From positions 1-6,301 of the forward strand of contig DQAA01000366.1 in assembly GCA_003523465.1 (NCBI GenBank): a stretch of 6,301 nt of DNA. The letters run 5' to 3'. Position numbers and translations under genes: made by a program. How positions within the stretch are numbered: the first letter of the stretch is position 1; every line of letters begins with the position of its first letter. Under the pieces are notes generated by a model, which did not search any database, was not told the origin of the DNA, and worked only from the letters and a program-made list of their open reading frames with translations. This DNA is from Pseudomonas sp. Its GTDB lineage: Bacteria > Pseudomonadota > Gammaproteobacteria > Pseudomonadales > Pseudomonadaceae. Shown piece by piece: positions 1-6,301 of this stretch.

Positions 1-1
1 C

Positions 2-2140
2 CTGCGTACCCAGGCGATGGGACAGGGCACGTTCATCATCAACATGGCCTCCACCGGCTGCGGCAAGACCCTCGCCAACGCGCGCATCATGAATGCCCTG
101 GCCGATCCGCAACTGGGCCTGCGTTGCACCTTCGCCCTCGGCCTGCGCACCCTCACCCGGCAGACCGGCGACAGCTACCGCCGCGACTTGCACCTGAACG
201 TGGACGAACTGGCCATCCATGTCGGCGGCTCCGCCAGTCGCGTCCTCTTCGAATTCCATCAGGCCCGCGCCGAAGCCAGCGGTTCGGAGTCCATCCAGGC
301 ACTGCTCGAAGAGGACAGCCACGTTCTCTACGAAGGCGACACCAGCCAACATGGCCTGCTCGACAAGGCCATGGCGGACCAGAGCATTCGTTCGCTGCTG
401 AGCGCCCCCATGCTGGTCTGCACCATCGATCACCTGATGCCCGCCACCGAAGCGCAGCGCGCCGGGCGACAGATCGCGCCGATGCTGCGCCTGATGAGCA
501 GCGATCTGGTGCTGGATGAACTGGACGATTTCGACCAGGCGGATCTGCCCGCCGTAACCCGCCTCGTCTACTGGGCCGGCTTGCTGGGAACGCGGGTTTT
601 GCTGTCCTCGGCCACCTTGCCGCCGGCGCTGGTGGACGGGATGTTCCAGGCCTACCGCGCGGGCCGTGAACACTATCGACGCAACCGGGGAACGCCCGAC
701 ACCGACCCCGCGACCGCCTGCCTGTGGGTGGATGAGTTCGGCATCCACCAGGCCAATTGCGACGATGCGGCCAGCTTCAACCAGCAGCATTCGCTCTTCG
801 TGGAAAAACGCGTCGCCGGGCTAAGCAAAGTCATACCGTGCAGGCGCGGCGAGATCCTTCCCTTGACCTTCACCGTCCAGAGCAAGGAGCAGGCCCGCAA
901 TGCGTTCGCCATGAGCATCCGCGAGGCCATGCAAACCGCGCATCAGCGGCACGCCAACCCCTGCCCCCACACGGGCAAGCGCGTGAGCTTCGGCCTGGTG
1001 CGCATGGCGAATATCGAACCGCTGTTCGACGTCGCCCTGGCGCTTTTCCAGCTGGGGGCGAAAGAGGGGCAGCGCATCCACCTGTGCGTCTATCACTCGC
1101 GTTTTCCATTGCTGTTGCGCTCGGCCATCGAGGCCCAACTGGACCGCACGCTCGATCGCCGGAACACCGGCGCGGTCTTCAACCAGAGCGAAATCCGCGA
1201 CGCCCTGCTGCGTTATCCCGAGCAGGAGCATCTGTTCGTGGTGCTCGGCTCGCCGGTGACCGAGGTGGGGCGCGATCACGATTACGACTGGGCGGTTGTC
1301 GAACCCTCGTCGATGCGCTCGCTGATCCAGATTGCCGGGCGGGTCCAGCGCCACCGCAACCAGGCTTGCGACAGCGCCAACCTGCTGATCTTCGATACCA
1401 ACTTGCGGCACTTCGAAAACCAGCTGGAACCTCGCACACGTGAAAACCCGGCCTTCATCAGACCGGGCTTCGAACAGGATGGCGCAGCCGCCGGCCATCG
1501 CTTCAGGCTGGCAAGCCACCGGCTGGGCACGTTGCTGAGCAAGGAAGACGTCGACGCTATCAGCGCCCGCCCGCGTATCCAGGCGAAGCACTCATCGGCA
1601 CTCGAACCTCGACAGAGCCTGGTCGACCTGGAGCATGCCCGGCTGATCGAGTTGATGCTGCCCAAGGAACGCAGTGCCGGTCAGCAATATGCCCGCCGGG
1701 CTCCTCGGGAAAACCTCGACCTGGACGCCGCCTGCGCCTGGCAATTCCCCCAGGCCGCACTGACCTGGGCCTTGCCGCAGCAGCAACCTTTCCGTGACAG
1801 CAGCATTCCCGAAGAGGAACTGGTGCTGTTGCCGGATGAAGACCAGGAGCGCCTTGTGCTTCATCGCATCCATGAACCAGGCCGTTTCAGCAAAGAGCGG
1901 GTTTACCTGGAGTGTTCGGAGTTGCTGGAGACGGTCGATCTCGAAGGCAGCCTGGGACCTGGGATCACGCCCTGGGGGCGGCACGATGTGATGGGGCTGC
2001 TGGAGGAACTGGCGCAAGAGCTGGAATTGTCACTGGAGACCTGTGCCGAACGCTTCACCTCGGTGCAGGTGTATGCCAGCACGTTTGGGTGGCGGTATCA
2101 CCCGGTGTTGGGGTTTGCAAAGAAAGGAAATGATTCCTGA
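2..2140 (+). CDS. cas3: Cas3 (type I-F Cas2/3) helicase-nuclease, C-terminal part, 5' truncated by window edge
   Basis: This is the superfamily 2 helicase portion of the I-F interference nuclease, which the Csy complex recruits to unwind and degrade target DNA. The frame is already open at base 2, so the ATG at 17 is not the real start. Numbering from that methionine, I see a Walker A motif ASTGCGKT (11-18), a DExD-type motif II DELD (167-170), motif III SAT (198-200), a motif V region starting GSPVTEVGRD (411-420) and motif VI QIAGRVQRHR (438-447). These motifs are all intact, so the helicase should be active. The I-F family protein is roughly 1,050-1,150 residues with an N-terminal Cas2-like domain and an HD nuclease. 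About 712 residues are visible, so those two domains lie to the left. cas1 is expected upstream of it. The identification as I-F rather than I-E rests mainly on the csy genes downstream. Confidence 0.95.
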   Translation: MRTQAMGQGTFIINMASTGCGKTLANARIMNALADPQLGLRCTFALGLRTLTRQTGDSYRRDLHLNVDELAIHVGGSASRVLFEFHQARAEASGSESIQALLEEDSHVLYEGDTSQHGLLDKAMADQSIRSLLSAPMLVCTIDHLMPATEAQRAGRQIAPMLRLMSSDLVLDELDDFDQADLPAVTRLVYWAGLLGTRVLLSSATLPPALVDGMFQAYRAGREHYRRNRGTPDTDPATACLWVDEFGIHQANCDDAASFNQQHSLFVEKRVAGLSKVIPCRRGEILPLTFTVQSKEQARNAFAMSIREAMQTAHQRHANPCPHTGKRVSFGLVRMANIEPLFDVALALFQLGAKEGQRIHLCVYHSRFPLLLRSAIEAQLDRTLDRRNTGAVFNQSEIRDALLRYPEQEHLFVVLGSPVTEVGRDHDYDWAVVEPSSMRSLIQIAGRVQRHRNQACDSANLLIFDTNLRHFENQLEPRTRENPAFIRPGFEQDGAAAGHRFRLASHRLGTLLSKEDVDAISARPRIQAKHSSALEPRQSLVDLEHARLIELMLPKERSAGQQYARRAPRENLDLDAACAWQFPQAALTWALPQQQPFRDSSIPEEELVLLPDEDQERLVLHRIHEPGRFSKERVYLECSELLETVDLEGSLGPGITPWGRHDVMGLLEELAQELELSLETCAERFTSVQVYASTFGWRYHPVLGFAKKGNDS

Positions 2141-2149
2141 GTAAAGGGG

Positions 2150-2172
2150 CTCACCACCTGCACGTTGGTGAG
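2150..2172. promoter_or_regulatory. 7-bp inverted repeat between cas3 and csy1, function unknown
   Basis: CTCACCA (2150-2156) and TGGTGAG (2166-2172) are perfect reverse complements separated by 9 bases. They sit in the 67-bp gap between the cas3 stop and the csy1 start, the largest gap among the cas genes in the window. No run of T follows, so it does not look like an intrinsic terminator. It could be an operator for a dimeric regulator, an mRNA processing or stability hairpin that separates cas3 from csy output, or chance. I see no convincing -35/-10 pair in this gap. Confidence 0.4.
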
Positions 2173-2207
2173 ATAACTCTTCGTGGTTACTTGAATGGAC
2201 TGACCGA

Positions 2208-3545
2208 ATGAAAGAAGGACCCGAATCGATATCCCGCACCACCCTGTTCCGCACCACCATCGCCAGCTTCATCACGGAAAGAAAGGAAGCCAAGCTCAAG
2301 GGTGCCGAACCCACCGACACTTCCATCGCCGCGAAATACGACTACGCCACCTGGCTCGCCGATGCCGCACGCCGGGTCGCGCAGATCCAGGCGGTGACCC
2401 ATGTGCTCAAAGCCACCCACCCCGACGCCCGTGGCACCAGCCTGTTTGTCGATCCGTCCTCGCTGTTTCAGCACAAGGAAATCGGCAGCCATCTGCTGGG
2501 CAGCGACATGGCCACCGACATCGTCGGCAACGCTGCGGCGCTGGACGTCTACAAATTCCTCAAGGTCGAAGTCGAAGACCGCCGCTTGCTGGACTGGCTC
2601 CAGGAAAACGATGCCGACCTGCTCGCCGCGCTACATGACGACGCAGGCATCGCCAACGAATGGGCCACTGCCTTCAAAGGCCTGATCCGTCCCAGCGATT
2701 CGGTCAGTTCCCACGAAATGGCCAAGCAGGTGTACTGGAGCGTGAACAACGATCCGACTGACGACGCAGGCTTTCATCTGCTCCAGCCGCTGTTCCCGAG
2801 CAGCCTGATGCACGCAGCCCACCTGGACATCACGGAAGTCCGCTACGGAGAACGCAACAAGGAAGCTCGACAGGCCTGGCGGAACAAGGCGCAGCACTCC
2901 GACAGCTACCACGATTACCGCGGTCTGATCACCCGCAAGCTCGGTGGCACCAAGCCGCAGAACATCAGCCAGCTCAACAGTGATCGCGGCGGTGTGAACT
3001 ATCTGCTGGCCTCGCTTCCTCCGGCATGGAGCAGCGGCTCGCGCAATCCACTGCTCTCCATCGGTTCGGTGTTCGACAGGTTCCGCCAGTTCGACGGCGT
3101 GAACCGTCAGGTCACCGCCCTGTGCAAGCTGCTGGAAAGTGACCCTGAACAGAGCTTCGAAACCCGCCAGAAGCGGGAACGCATCGAACAGGCCCTTGGC
3201 CGCTCGCTTGCAGCATTCGGCCAGGGTATTCAAAACCAATACCCAGCCGGCTGGACAACCCAGGCCACCTGCAACCTCCCCCTTTGCGAACAGCTCTGGC
3301 TCGACCCTGAACGAGCCTCGCTCTCTCCCCGTGAAGGGCATGAGGAAGCGGACCAGAACTTCGCCACCGCCTTCGGCCGGCAAACCTGGCCGGACGAAGT
3401 CGCCAAGCGTTTCGGCATCTGGCTCAACGACATCCTCAAGAAAGCCGGACTGCCGGTCAGCAGCGTCGAACACGCCCACTGGACACGCAAGATAGCGGTC
3501 TATGTGATCCCGCTCGCCCGTCACCTGGAGGCGTCCGATGAGTGA
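2208..3545 (+). CDS. csy1: Csy1 (Cas8f), large subunit of the type I-F Csy surveillance complex
   Basis: Csy1 pairs with Csy2 at the foot of the complex, binds the 5' handle of the crRNA, recognises the PAM and helps open the target duplex. Its C-terminal helical bundle is where Cas2/3 docks. The protein is 445 residues, against about 434 in P. aeruginosa. Diagnostic stretches are WLADAARRV (49-57), HPDARG (71-76), GNAAALDVYKFL (107-118) and GGTKPQNISQLNS (246-258). N108, K249 and N252 align with the PAM-contacting N111, K247 and N250 of the P. aeruginosa protein, from my memory of that sequence. The ATG at 2208 is the only plausible start: no ATG, GTG or TTG lies in frame between it and the upstream in-frame TGA at 2169. 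Its Shine-Dalgarno sequence is poor (only GGA at 2197-2199). The last 8 bases overlap csy2. Confidence 0.96.
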   Translation: MKEGPESISRTTLFRTTIASFITERKEAKLKGAEPTDTSIAAKYDYATWLADAARRVAQIQAVTHVLKATHPDARGTSLFVDPSSLFQHKEIGSHLLGSDMATDIVGNAAALDVYKFLKVEVEDRRLLDWLQENDADLLAALHDDAGIANEWATAFKGLIRPSDSVSSHEMAKQVYWSVNNDPTDDAGFHLLQPLFPSSLMHAAHLDITEVRYGERNKEARQAWRNKAQHSDSYHDYRGLITRKLGGTKPQNISQLNSDRGGVNYLLASLPPAWSSGSRNPLLSIGSVFDRFRQFDGVNRQVTALCKLLESDPEQSFETRQKRERIEQALGRSLAAFGQGIQNQYPAGWTTQATCNLPLCEQLWLDPERASLSPREGHEEADQNFATAFGRQTWPDEVAKRFGIWLNDILKKAGLPVSSVEHAHWTRKIAVYVIPLARHLEASDE

Positions 3546-4527
3546 ACTGCCTGGTTTCGACCACCTGCTGATCGTGCCTCATCTGCACGTGCAGAACGCC
3601 AATGCGATTTCCAGCCCGCTGACCCACGGTTTTCCTTCCATCACTGCCTTTATCGGCTTGATGTGGGCCCTCGAACGCAAGGCGCGCGCGGCGGATATCG
3701 ACCTGCAATTCAACGCGGTCGCCGTGGTTGCCCACGACCATCAGGAGCTGGTCACTGACTGGGGCTACGTGAATGATTTCCGCCTGACCCGCAACCCCAA
3801 CGACAAGGACGGCAAGCCAGCCGCCATCGTCGAAGAAGGCCGCATTCACCTTGAGCTCAGCCTGGTATTCGCCGTCCAGGGCCCGGCCCTGGAAAACAGC
3901 GACAAGGACCAGCTGGTCCGACGCATCACCGGGCTGCTGTCGCAGATGCGGATAGCAGGCGGCAGCATCATTCCAGCGCCAACCCCTGGCAAAAAACATG
4001 TACCTGGCCTGCTCGCCCTCACCGGCAACCAGGAAGACAGCCAGAGCATGTTCAAGGACGCCATGTGGTGCCTGCTCCCGGGATTTGTACTGGTCGAGCG
4101 CCATGACCTGCTTGAACAACGACATGTCGAGTTGCTCGCCAGCGACCCGCAAGCCTCGCCGCTGGACGCGTGGCTGTCGCTCTCGCGCATCAACTGGCGG
4201 GCACCGGAAGCCGGTCCCGAACATGAATCGGGCAAAAAGGACCAGCGCTGGCTCCACGACCGCCAGAACCTCGGCTGGGTCGTGCCCATTCCGGTTGGCT
4301 ATGCCGGTTTGAGCGAACTGCAAGCCGCCGGCTCGGTGTCCAGCGCCCGCGACCAGACCACGCAATTCCGCCTGGTGGAAAGCCTCTTCAGCATCGGTCA
4401 GTGGCTCAGCCCACACCGCCTGCGTTCGGTTGAGCAACTGCTGTGGTACGCCGACAGCGATGAAGAGCAGCGCCTGTACCGCTGCCGCAACCACTACCAA
4501 GCCGAAACCGAATACGACTTCGACTGA
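3538..4527 (+). CDS. csy2: Csy2 (Cas5f), small foot subunit of the type I-F Csy complex
   Basis: This is a Cas5-type RAMP protein that forms a heterodimer with Csy1 and caps the 5' handle of the crRNA. At 329 residues it matches the family length (about 327 in P. aeruginosa). Conserved stretches include [20 protein letters not shown] (12-31), LTRNP (83-87), [12 protein letters not shown] (95-106), [10 protein letters not shown] (137-146), LLPGFVLV (179-186), [10 protein letters not shown] (246-255) and GQWLSPHR (287-294). The ATG at 3538 overlaps the csy1 end by 8 bases and is preceded by GGAGG (3527-3531) six bases upstream, a strong ribosome site inside csy1. This gives translational coupling and supports a fixed Csy1:Csy2 ratio, as expected for 1:1 partners. 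The identification comes from sequence resemblance and position; no enzymatic activity is expected. Confidence 0.96.
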   Translation: MSELPGFDHLLIVPHLHVQNANAISSPLTHGFPSITAFIGLMWALERKARAADIDLQFNAVAVVAHDHQELVTDWGYVNDFRLTRNPNDKDGKPAAIVEEGRIHLELSLVFAVQGPALENSDKDQLVRRITGLLSQMRIAGGSIIPAPTPGKKHVPGLLALTGNQEDSQSMFKDAMWCLLPGFVLVERHDLLEQRHVELLASDPQASPLDAWLSLSRINWRAPEAGPEHESGKKDQRWLHDRQNLGWVVPIPVGYAGLSELQAAGSVSSARDQTTQFRLVESLFSIGQWLSPHRLRSVEQLLWYADSDEEQRLYRCRNHYQAETEYDFD

Positions 4528-4546
4528 ACTGCCAGCCACTTCATAC

Positions 4547-4552
4547 AAGGGA
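4547..4552 (+). promoter_or_regulatory. Shine-Dalgarno sequence that fixes the csy3 start
   Basis: AAGGGA lies 7 bases before the ATG at 4560. A TTG at 4554, two codons upstream and in frame, would leave only one base after this site, so the ATG is the better start. It also yields an N-terminus beginning MS, like the P. aeruginosa protein. Confidence 0.75.
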
Positions 4553-4559
4553 TTTGCAT

Positions 4560-5582
4560 ATGAGTAATGACAGCCTGAAAACCGCCTCCGTCCTCGCCTT
4601 CGAGCGCAAGCTCGATCCCTCCGACGCGCTCTTTCATGCCGGTGACTGGCGTTCTCGCAGTAACTGGAACGCCATCGGCATCAGCCCGAAATCGGTACGC
4701 GGCACTATCTCCAATCGTCTGAAGACCAAGGAACTGGACCCGGCGAAACTGGACGCGCAGATCGAAAACCCCAACCTGCAGACCGTCGATGTAGCCACCC
4801 TGCCCCATGACGCCGACACCCTGCGCGTCAGCTTCACCCTGCGCGTACTGGGCGGCACCGGCCAGCCGTCGGCGTGCAACGATGCCGACTACCGGCGCAA
4901 GCTGCTGGCGACCGTGAAGGGGTATGTCGAGCAAAACGGTTTCAATGAACTGGCTCGCCGTTACGCCTACAACCTGGCCAACGGGCGCTTCCTATGGCGC
5001 AACCGTATCGGTGCCGAGCAGGTCGAGGTTCAGGTCGATCACCTGGTGGATGGCCAGGCCGCGAAGAGCTGGACCTTCGATGCCTTCGCCCTGTCCCTGC
5101 GCAACTTCGACAGTCACGGCAAGCACACGGCTGCGCTGGGGGAACTGAGCCAACTGATCGCCAACGGCCTGGCGGGTGAACAGCATGTGCTGCTGCGAAT
5201 CAGCGCCTTTGTTCGCCTGGGTGCCGGGCAGGAAGTCTTCCCGTCCCAGGAACTGATCCTTGATCGTGGTCGTGGCGACAAGAGCAAAACCCTCTATCAG
5301 GTCAACGACATTGCCGGTATCCACTCGCAGAAACTTGGCAATGCCATCCGCAGCATCGACACCTGGTACCAGGAGGCCGAGGTCAACGGGCCGATCGCTG
5401 TGGAACCCTATGGGTCGGTCACCACCCAGGGCAAGGCCTACCGTCAGCCGCGTACCACAAAAGACGACTTCTACACCCTGCTCGATGGCTGGGTGCTGAA
5501 GGACAAGGTACCCGCCCTCGACCAGCAGCATTTCGTCATCGCCACCCTGATTCGCGGTGGTGTGTTCGGCGAGGCGGGCTGA
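4560..5582 (+). CDS. csy3: Csy3 (Cas7f), backbone subunit of the type I-F Csy complex
   Basis: Csy3 is the Cas7-type RAMP subunit. In I-F complexes six copies form the helical backbone that holds the crRNA spacer for base pairing. The protein is 340 residues, close to the roughly 342 of P. aeruginosa, and it is the most obviously conserved gene here. Stretches include [17 protein letters not shown] (8-24), [13 protein letters not shown] (45-57), [11 protein letters not shown] (72-82), SACND (104-108), [11 protein letters not shown] (130-140) with [11 protein letters not shown] (143-153), [13 protein letters not shown] (223-235), [10 protein letters not shown] (254-263), [19 protein letters not shown] (279-297) and [10 protein letters not shown] (330-339). 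It has its own good ribosome site at 4547-4552, 32 bases after the csy2 stop, which suits a subunit needed in several copies per complex. csy4 starts 2 bases after its stop. Confidence 0.97.
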   Translation: MSNDSLKTASVLAFERKLDPSDALFHAGDWRSRSNWNAIGISPKSVRGTISNRLKTKELDPAKLDAQIENPNLQTVDVATLPHDADTLRVSFTLRVLGGTGQPSACNDADYRRKLLATVKGYVEQNGFNELARRYAYNLANGRFLWRNRIGAEQVEVQVDHLVDGQAAKSWTFDAFALSLRNFDSHGKHTAALGELSQLIANGLAGEQHVLLRISAFVRLGAGQEVFPSQELILDRGRGDKSKTLYQVNDIAGIHSQKLGNAIRSIDTWYQEAEVNGPIAVEPYGSVTTQGKAYRQPRTTKDDFYTLLDGWVLKDKVPALDQQHFVIATLIRGGVFGEAG

Positions 5583-5584
5583 GC

Positions 5585-6148
5585 ATGGATCGTTACCTCG
5601 AACTGAAGCTGCGGCCTGATCCGGAGTTTCCCCCGACCTTGCTGATGAGTGCCCTGCTGGCCAAGCTGCACCGTGCCCTGCATGACCTGCGACGGGACGA
5701 CATCGGTATCAGTTTTCCCGGGAGCGGCCAGAATGCCCGGACACTAGGCGCGCATTTGCGCGTGCATGGCAATGCTCAGGCGTTATCCGCCCTGCTGGCG
5801 CTCGATTGGCTGGTGGGTATGCGGGATCACGTTGAAGCGAGTGAGCCGCTTGCGGTGCCGGCAGACGTGAAACACCGAACCGTCAGCCGGGTGCAGGTGG
5901 ACAGCAACCCGGAGCGGGCGCGGCGGCGGTTGATCAAGCGGCATGGGATCACGGAAGGAGAGGCACGCCAGCGTATTCCAGACAGCGCCGGAAAACGCTG
6001 TGATTTACCGTTCGCAACGCTGCGCAGTAATGGCGGTGGGCAGCTCTTCAAGTTGTTCGTCCGGCAGGGGCCTTTGCTTGAGCAGCCGCAAGGGGGACCG
6101 TTTAGCGGGTATGGGTTGAGCGGGACGAGCACGGTGCCGTGGTTCTGA
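5585..6148 (+). CDS. csy4: Csy4 (Cas6f), crRNA-processing endoribonuclease
   Basis: Csy4 cuts the pre-crRNA on the 3' side of the repeat hairpin and stays bound to it as the head of the Csy complex. It is 187 residues, the same length as the P. aeruginosa enzyme. The catalytic residues known from that enzyme are all at the same numbers: H29 (KLH), S148 (LRS) and Y176 (GYG). The hairpin readers R102 and Q104 (SRVQ, 101-104) and the stacking F155 are present. The basic helix is NPERARRRLIKRH (108-120), with lysine at 118 where I recall arginine in P. aeruginosa. The protein ends in VPWF, as in that homologue. Only 2 bases separate it from csy3, and its Shine-Dalgarno match is weak (GAGG, 5571-5574, ten bases before the ATG), so translation probably depends on ribosomes finishing csy3. 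The CRISPR array begins 131 bases downstream. Confidence 0.97.
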   Translation: MDRYLELKLRPDPEFPPTLLMSALLAKLHRALHDLRRDDIGISFPGSGQNARTLGAHLRVHGNAQALSALLALDWLVGMRDHVEASEPLAVPADVKHRTVSRVQVDSNPERARRRLIKRHGITEGEARQRIPDSAGKRCDLPFATLRSNGGGQLFKLFVRQGPLLEQPQGGPFSGYGLSGTSTVPWF

Positions 6149-6166
6149 ACCCTTTTTCTGGCTTAA

Positions 6167-6211
6167 TTCGAGGGCCCTTTGAAAATCAATGGGTTATGAA
6201 GGGCTCTCGAA
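6167..6211. repeat. 13-bp inverted repeat in the leader
   Basis: TTCGAGGGCCCTT (6167-6179) and AAGGGCTCTCGAA (6199-6211) are reverse complements at 12 of 13 positions. The one mismatch (G6173 with T6205) would be a G-U wobble in RNA. The 19-base loop contains the IHF site almost exactly at its centre. It could be a protein-binding pair of half sites brought together by DNA bending, or an RNA hairpin. No T-run follows the right arm, so a simple terminator is unlikely. Confidence 0.6.
6184..6196 (+). promoter_or_regulatory. Predicted IHF binding site in the leader
   Basis: AATCAATGGGTTA fits the IHF consensus WATCAANNNNTTR at every defined position. IHF is known to bend CRISPR leaders in type I-E and I-F systems so that the Cas1-Cas2 (or Cas1-Cas2/3) integrase inserts new spacers at the first repeat. 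The site ends 83 bases before the repeat. The match is seen in the sequence; occupancy is inferred. Confidence 0.65.
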
Positions 6212-6279
6212 AAAGGGTTGGACGGAGGTTTCTGAGGGAGATTCTTTTAGAAAGAAGGGGTTAGAGGGGAAGTGGTCTA

Positions 6280-6301
6280 GTTCACTGCCGTGTAGGCAGC
6301 T
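6280..6301 (+). CRISPR. Type I-F CRISPR array, first repeat only, truncated by window edge
   Basis: The last 22 bases begin GTTCACTGCCGTGTAGGCAG, which matches the start of the 28-bp I-F (Ypest/Csy type) repeat. The hairpin has a 5-bp stem, CTGCC (6285-6289) with GGCAG (6295-6299), and a GTGTA loop (6290-6294). This is the form recognised by Csy4, which cuts after repeat base 20, here 6299. The remaining 6 bases of the repeat and all spacers lie beyond the window, so an array is inferred from one partial repeat next to a complete csy operon. The orientation agrees with transcription away from csy4. Confidence 0.92.

Larger units (their letters stand above)
6149..6279 (+). promoter_or_regulatory. 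CRISPR leader
   Basis: This is the non-coding stretch between the csy4 stop and the first repeat. By my count it is about 46% GC, clearly below the coding genes. Leaders in this position carry the array promoter and the signals that direct new spacers to the first repeat. It contains an IHF consensus match (6184-6196) centred in an inverted repeat (6167-6211), then a purine-rich tract with G-runs from about 6231 to 6275. I could not identify a convincing promoter: TTGGAC at 6218-6223 resembles a -35, but no good -10 is found at the proper distance. The first part could also belong to the 3' untranslated region of the csy operon. Confidence 0.8.

Noticed and set aside
2195..2203. Two-codon open frame ATG GAC TGA ending four bases before the csy1 start.
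   Set aside because: It could act as a minimal leader peptide, but it has no ribosome site and this arrangement occurs easily by chance.
3457..4548. Long minus-strand open frame (363 codons) covering all of csy2, with similar ones opposite cas3 (821-1591) and csy1 (2631-3524).
   Set aside because: They are mirror frames of high-GC genes whose + strand products are recognisable Cas proteins. The antisense products resemble no family I know and have the uneven composition of shadow translations.
4554..4559. TTG start two codons upstream of the csy3 ATG.
   Set aside because: It lies only one base after the Shine-Dalgarno sequence, and the ATG at 4560 gives normal spacing and the expected N-terminus.
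6141..6157. Intrinsic terminator at the csy4 stop: GGTT/AACC mini-hairpin followed by five T.
   Set aside because: The stem is only 4 bp with a 3-base loop and the T-run is short, so it is too weak to call as a terminator.
6218..6250. Sigma-70 promoter in the leader starting at TTGGAC.
   Set aside because: No acceptable -10 hexamer lies 16-18 bases downstream, so the array promoter cannot be placed from sequence alone.
1..6301. A new or hybrid defence system, an embedded anti-CRISPR gene, an insertion sequence or a tRNA.
   Set aside because: The five genes account for nearly all bases with no room for an inserted gene. No transposase, terminal repeats, tRNA-like folds or broken cas genes are seen; the locus is a regular I-F system.

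Overview
The window carries most of a type I-F CRISPR-Cas locus, read entirely on the + strand: the C-terminal part of cas3 (in I-F systems the cas2-cas3 fusion), then csy1 (cas8f), csy2 (cas5f), csy3 (cas7f) and csy4 (cas6f), a leader of about 131 bp, and the first 22 bases of a CRISPR repeat cut by the right edge. The high-GC coding sequence, the gene order and the strong resemblance of Csy1-Csy4 to the Pseudomonas aeruginosa Csy proteins (as I recall those sequences) point to a Pseudomonas or close gammaproteobacterial relative, but not P. aeruginosa itself, because many positions differ. The species cannot be fixed from this window.

Layout: 2-2140 is the helicase and C-terminal part of Cas3, open at the left edge. 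2141-2207 is a 67-bp gap holding a 7-bp inverted repeat. 2208-3545 is csy1, which overlaps csy2 (3538-4527) by 8 bases. A 32-bp gap with a good Shine-Dalgarno sequence leads to csy3 (4560-5582), and csy4 (5585-6148) follows after 2 bases. The leader (6149-6279) is clearly lower in GC than the genes. It holds a perfect match to the IHF consensus, centred in the loop of an inverted repeat. The repeat starts at 6280. There is no gene-free stretch longer than 300 bases.

How the parts work together: the array transcript is cut by Csy4 at the 3' base of the repeat hairpin. Csy4 stays on the crRNA, Csy3 subunits coat the spacer, and Csy1-Csy2 hold the 5' handle and read the PAM. The assembled Csy complex then recruits Cas2/3 to unwind and degrade target DNA. 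Cas1 and the N-terminal Cas2 and HD nuclease portions of Cas2/3 should lie just left of the window, and the remainder of the array just right of it.

The system itself is known. No frameshift or premature stop is seen in any of the five genes, and the catalytic and PAM-reading residues I could check are present. I found no undescribed system. The less routine observations are non-coding: the IHF-centred inverted repeat in the leader, a second longer-range inverted repeat beginning at the csy4 stop codon, and the hairpin between cas3 and csy1.
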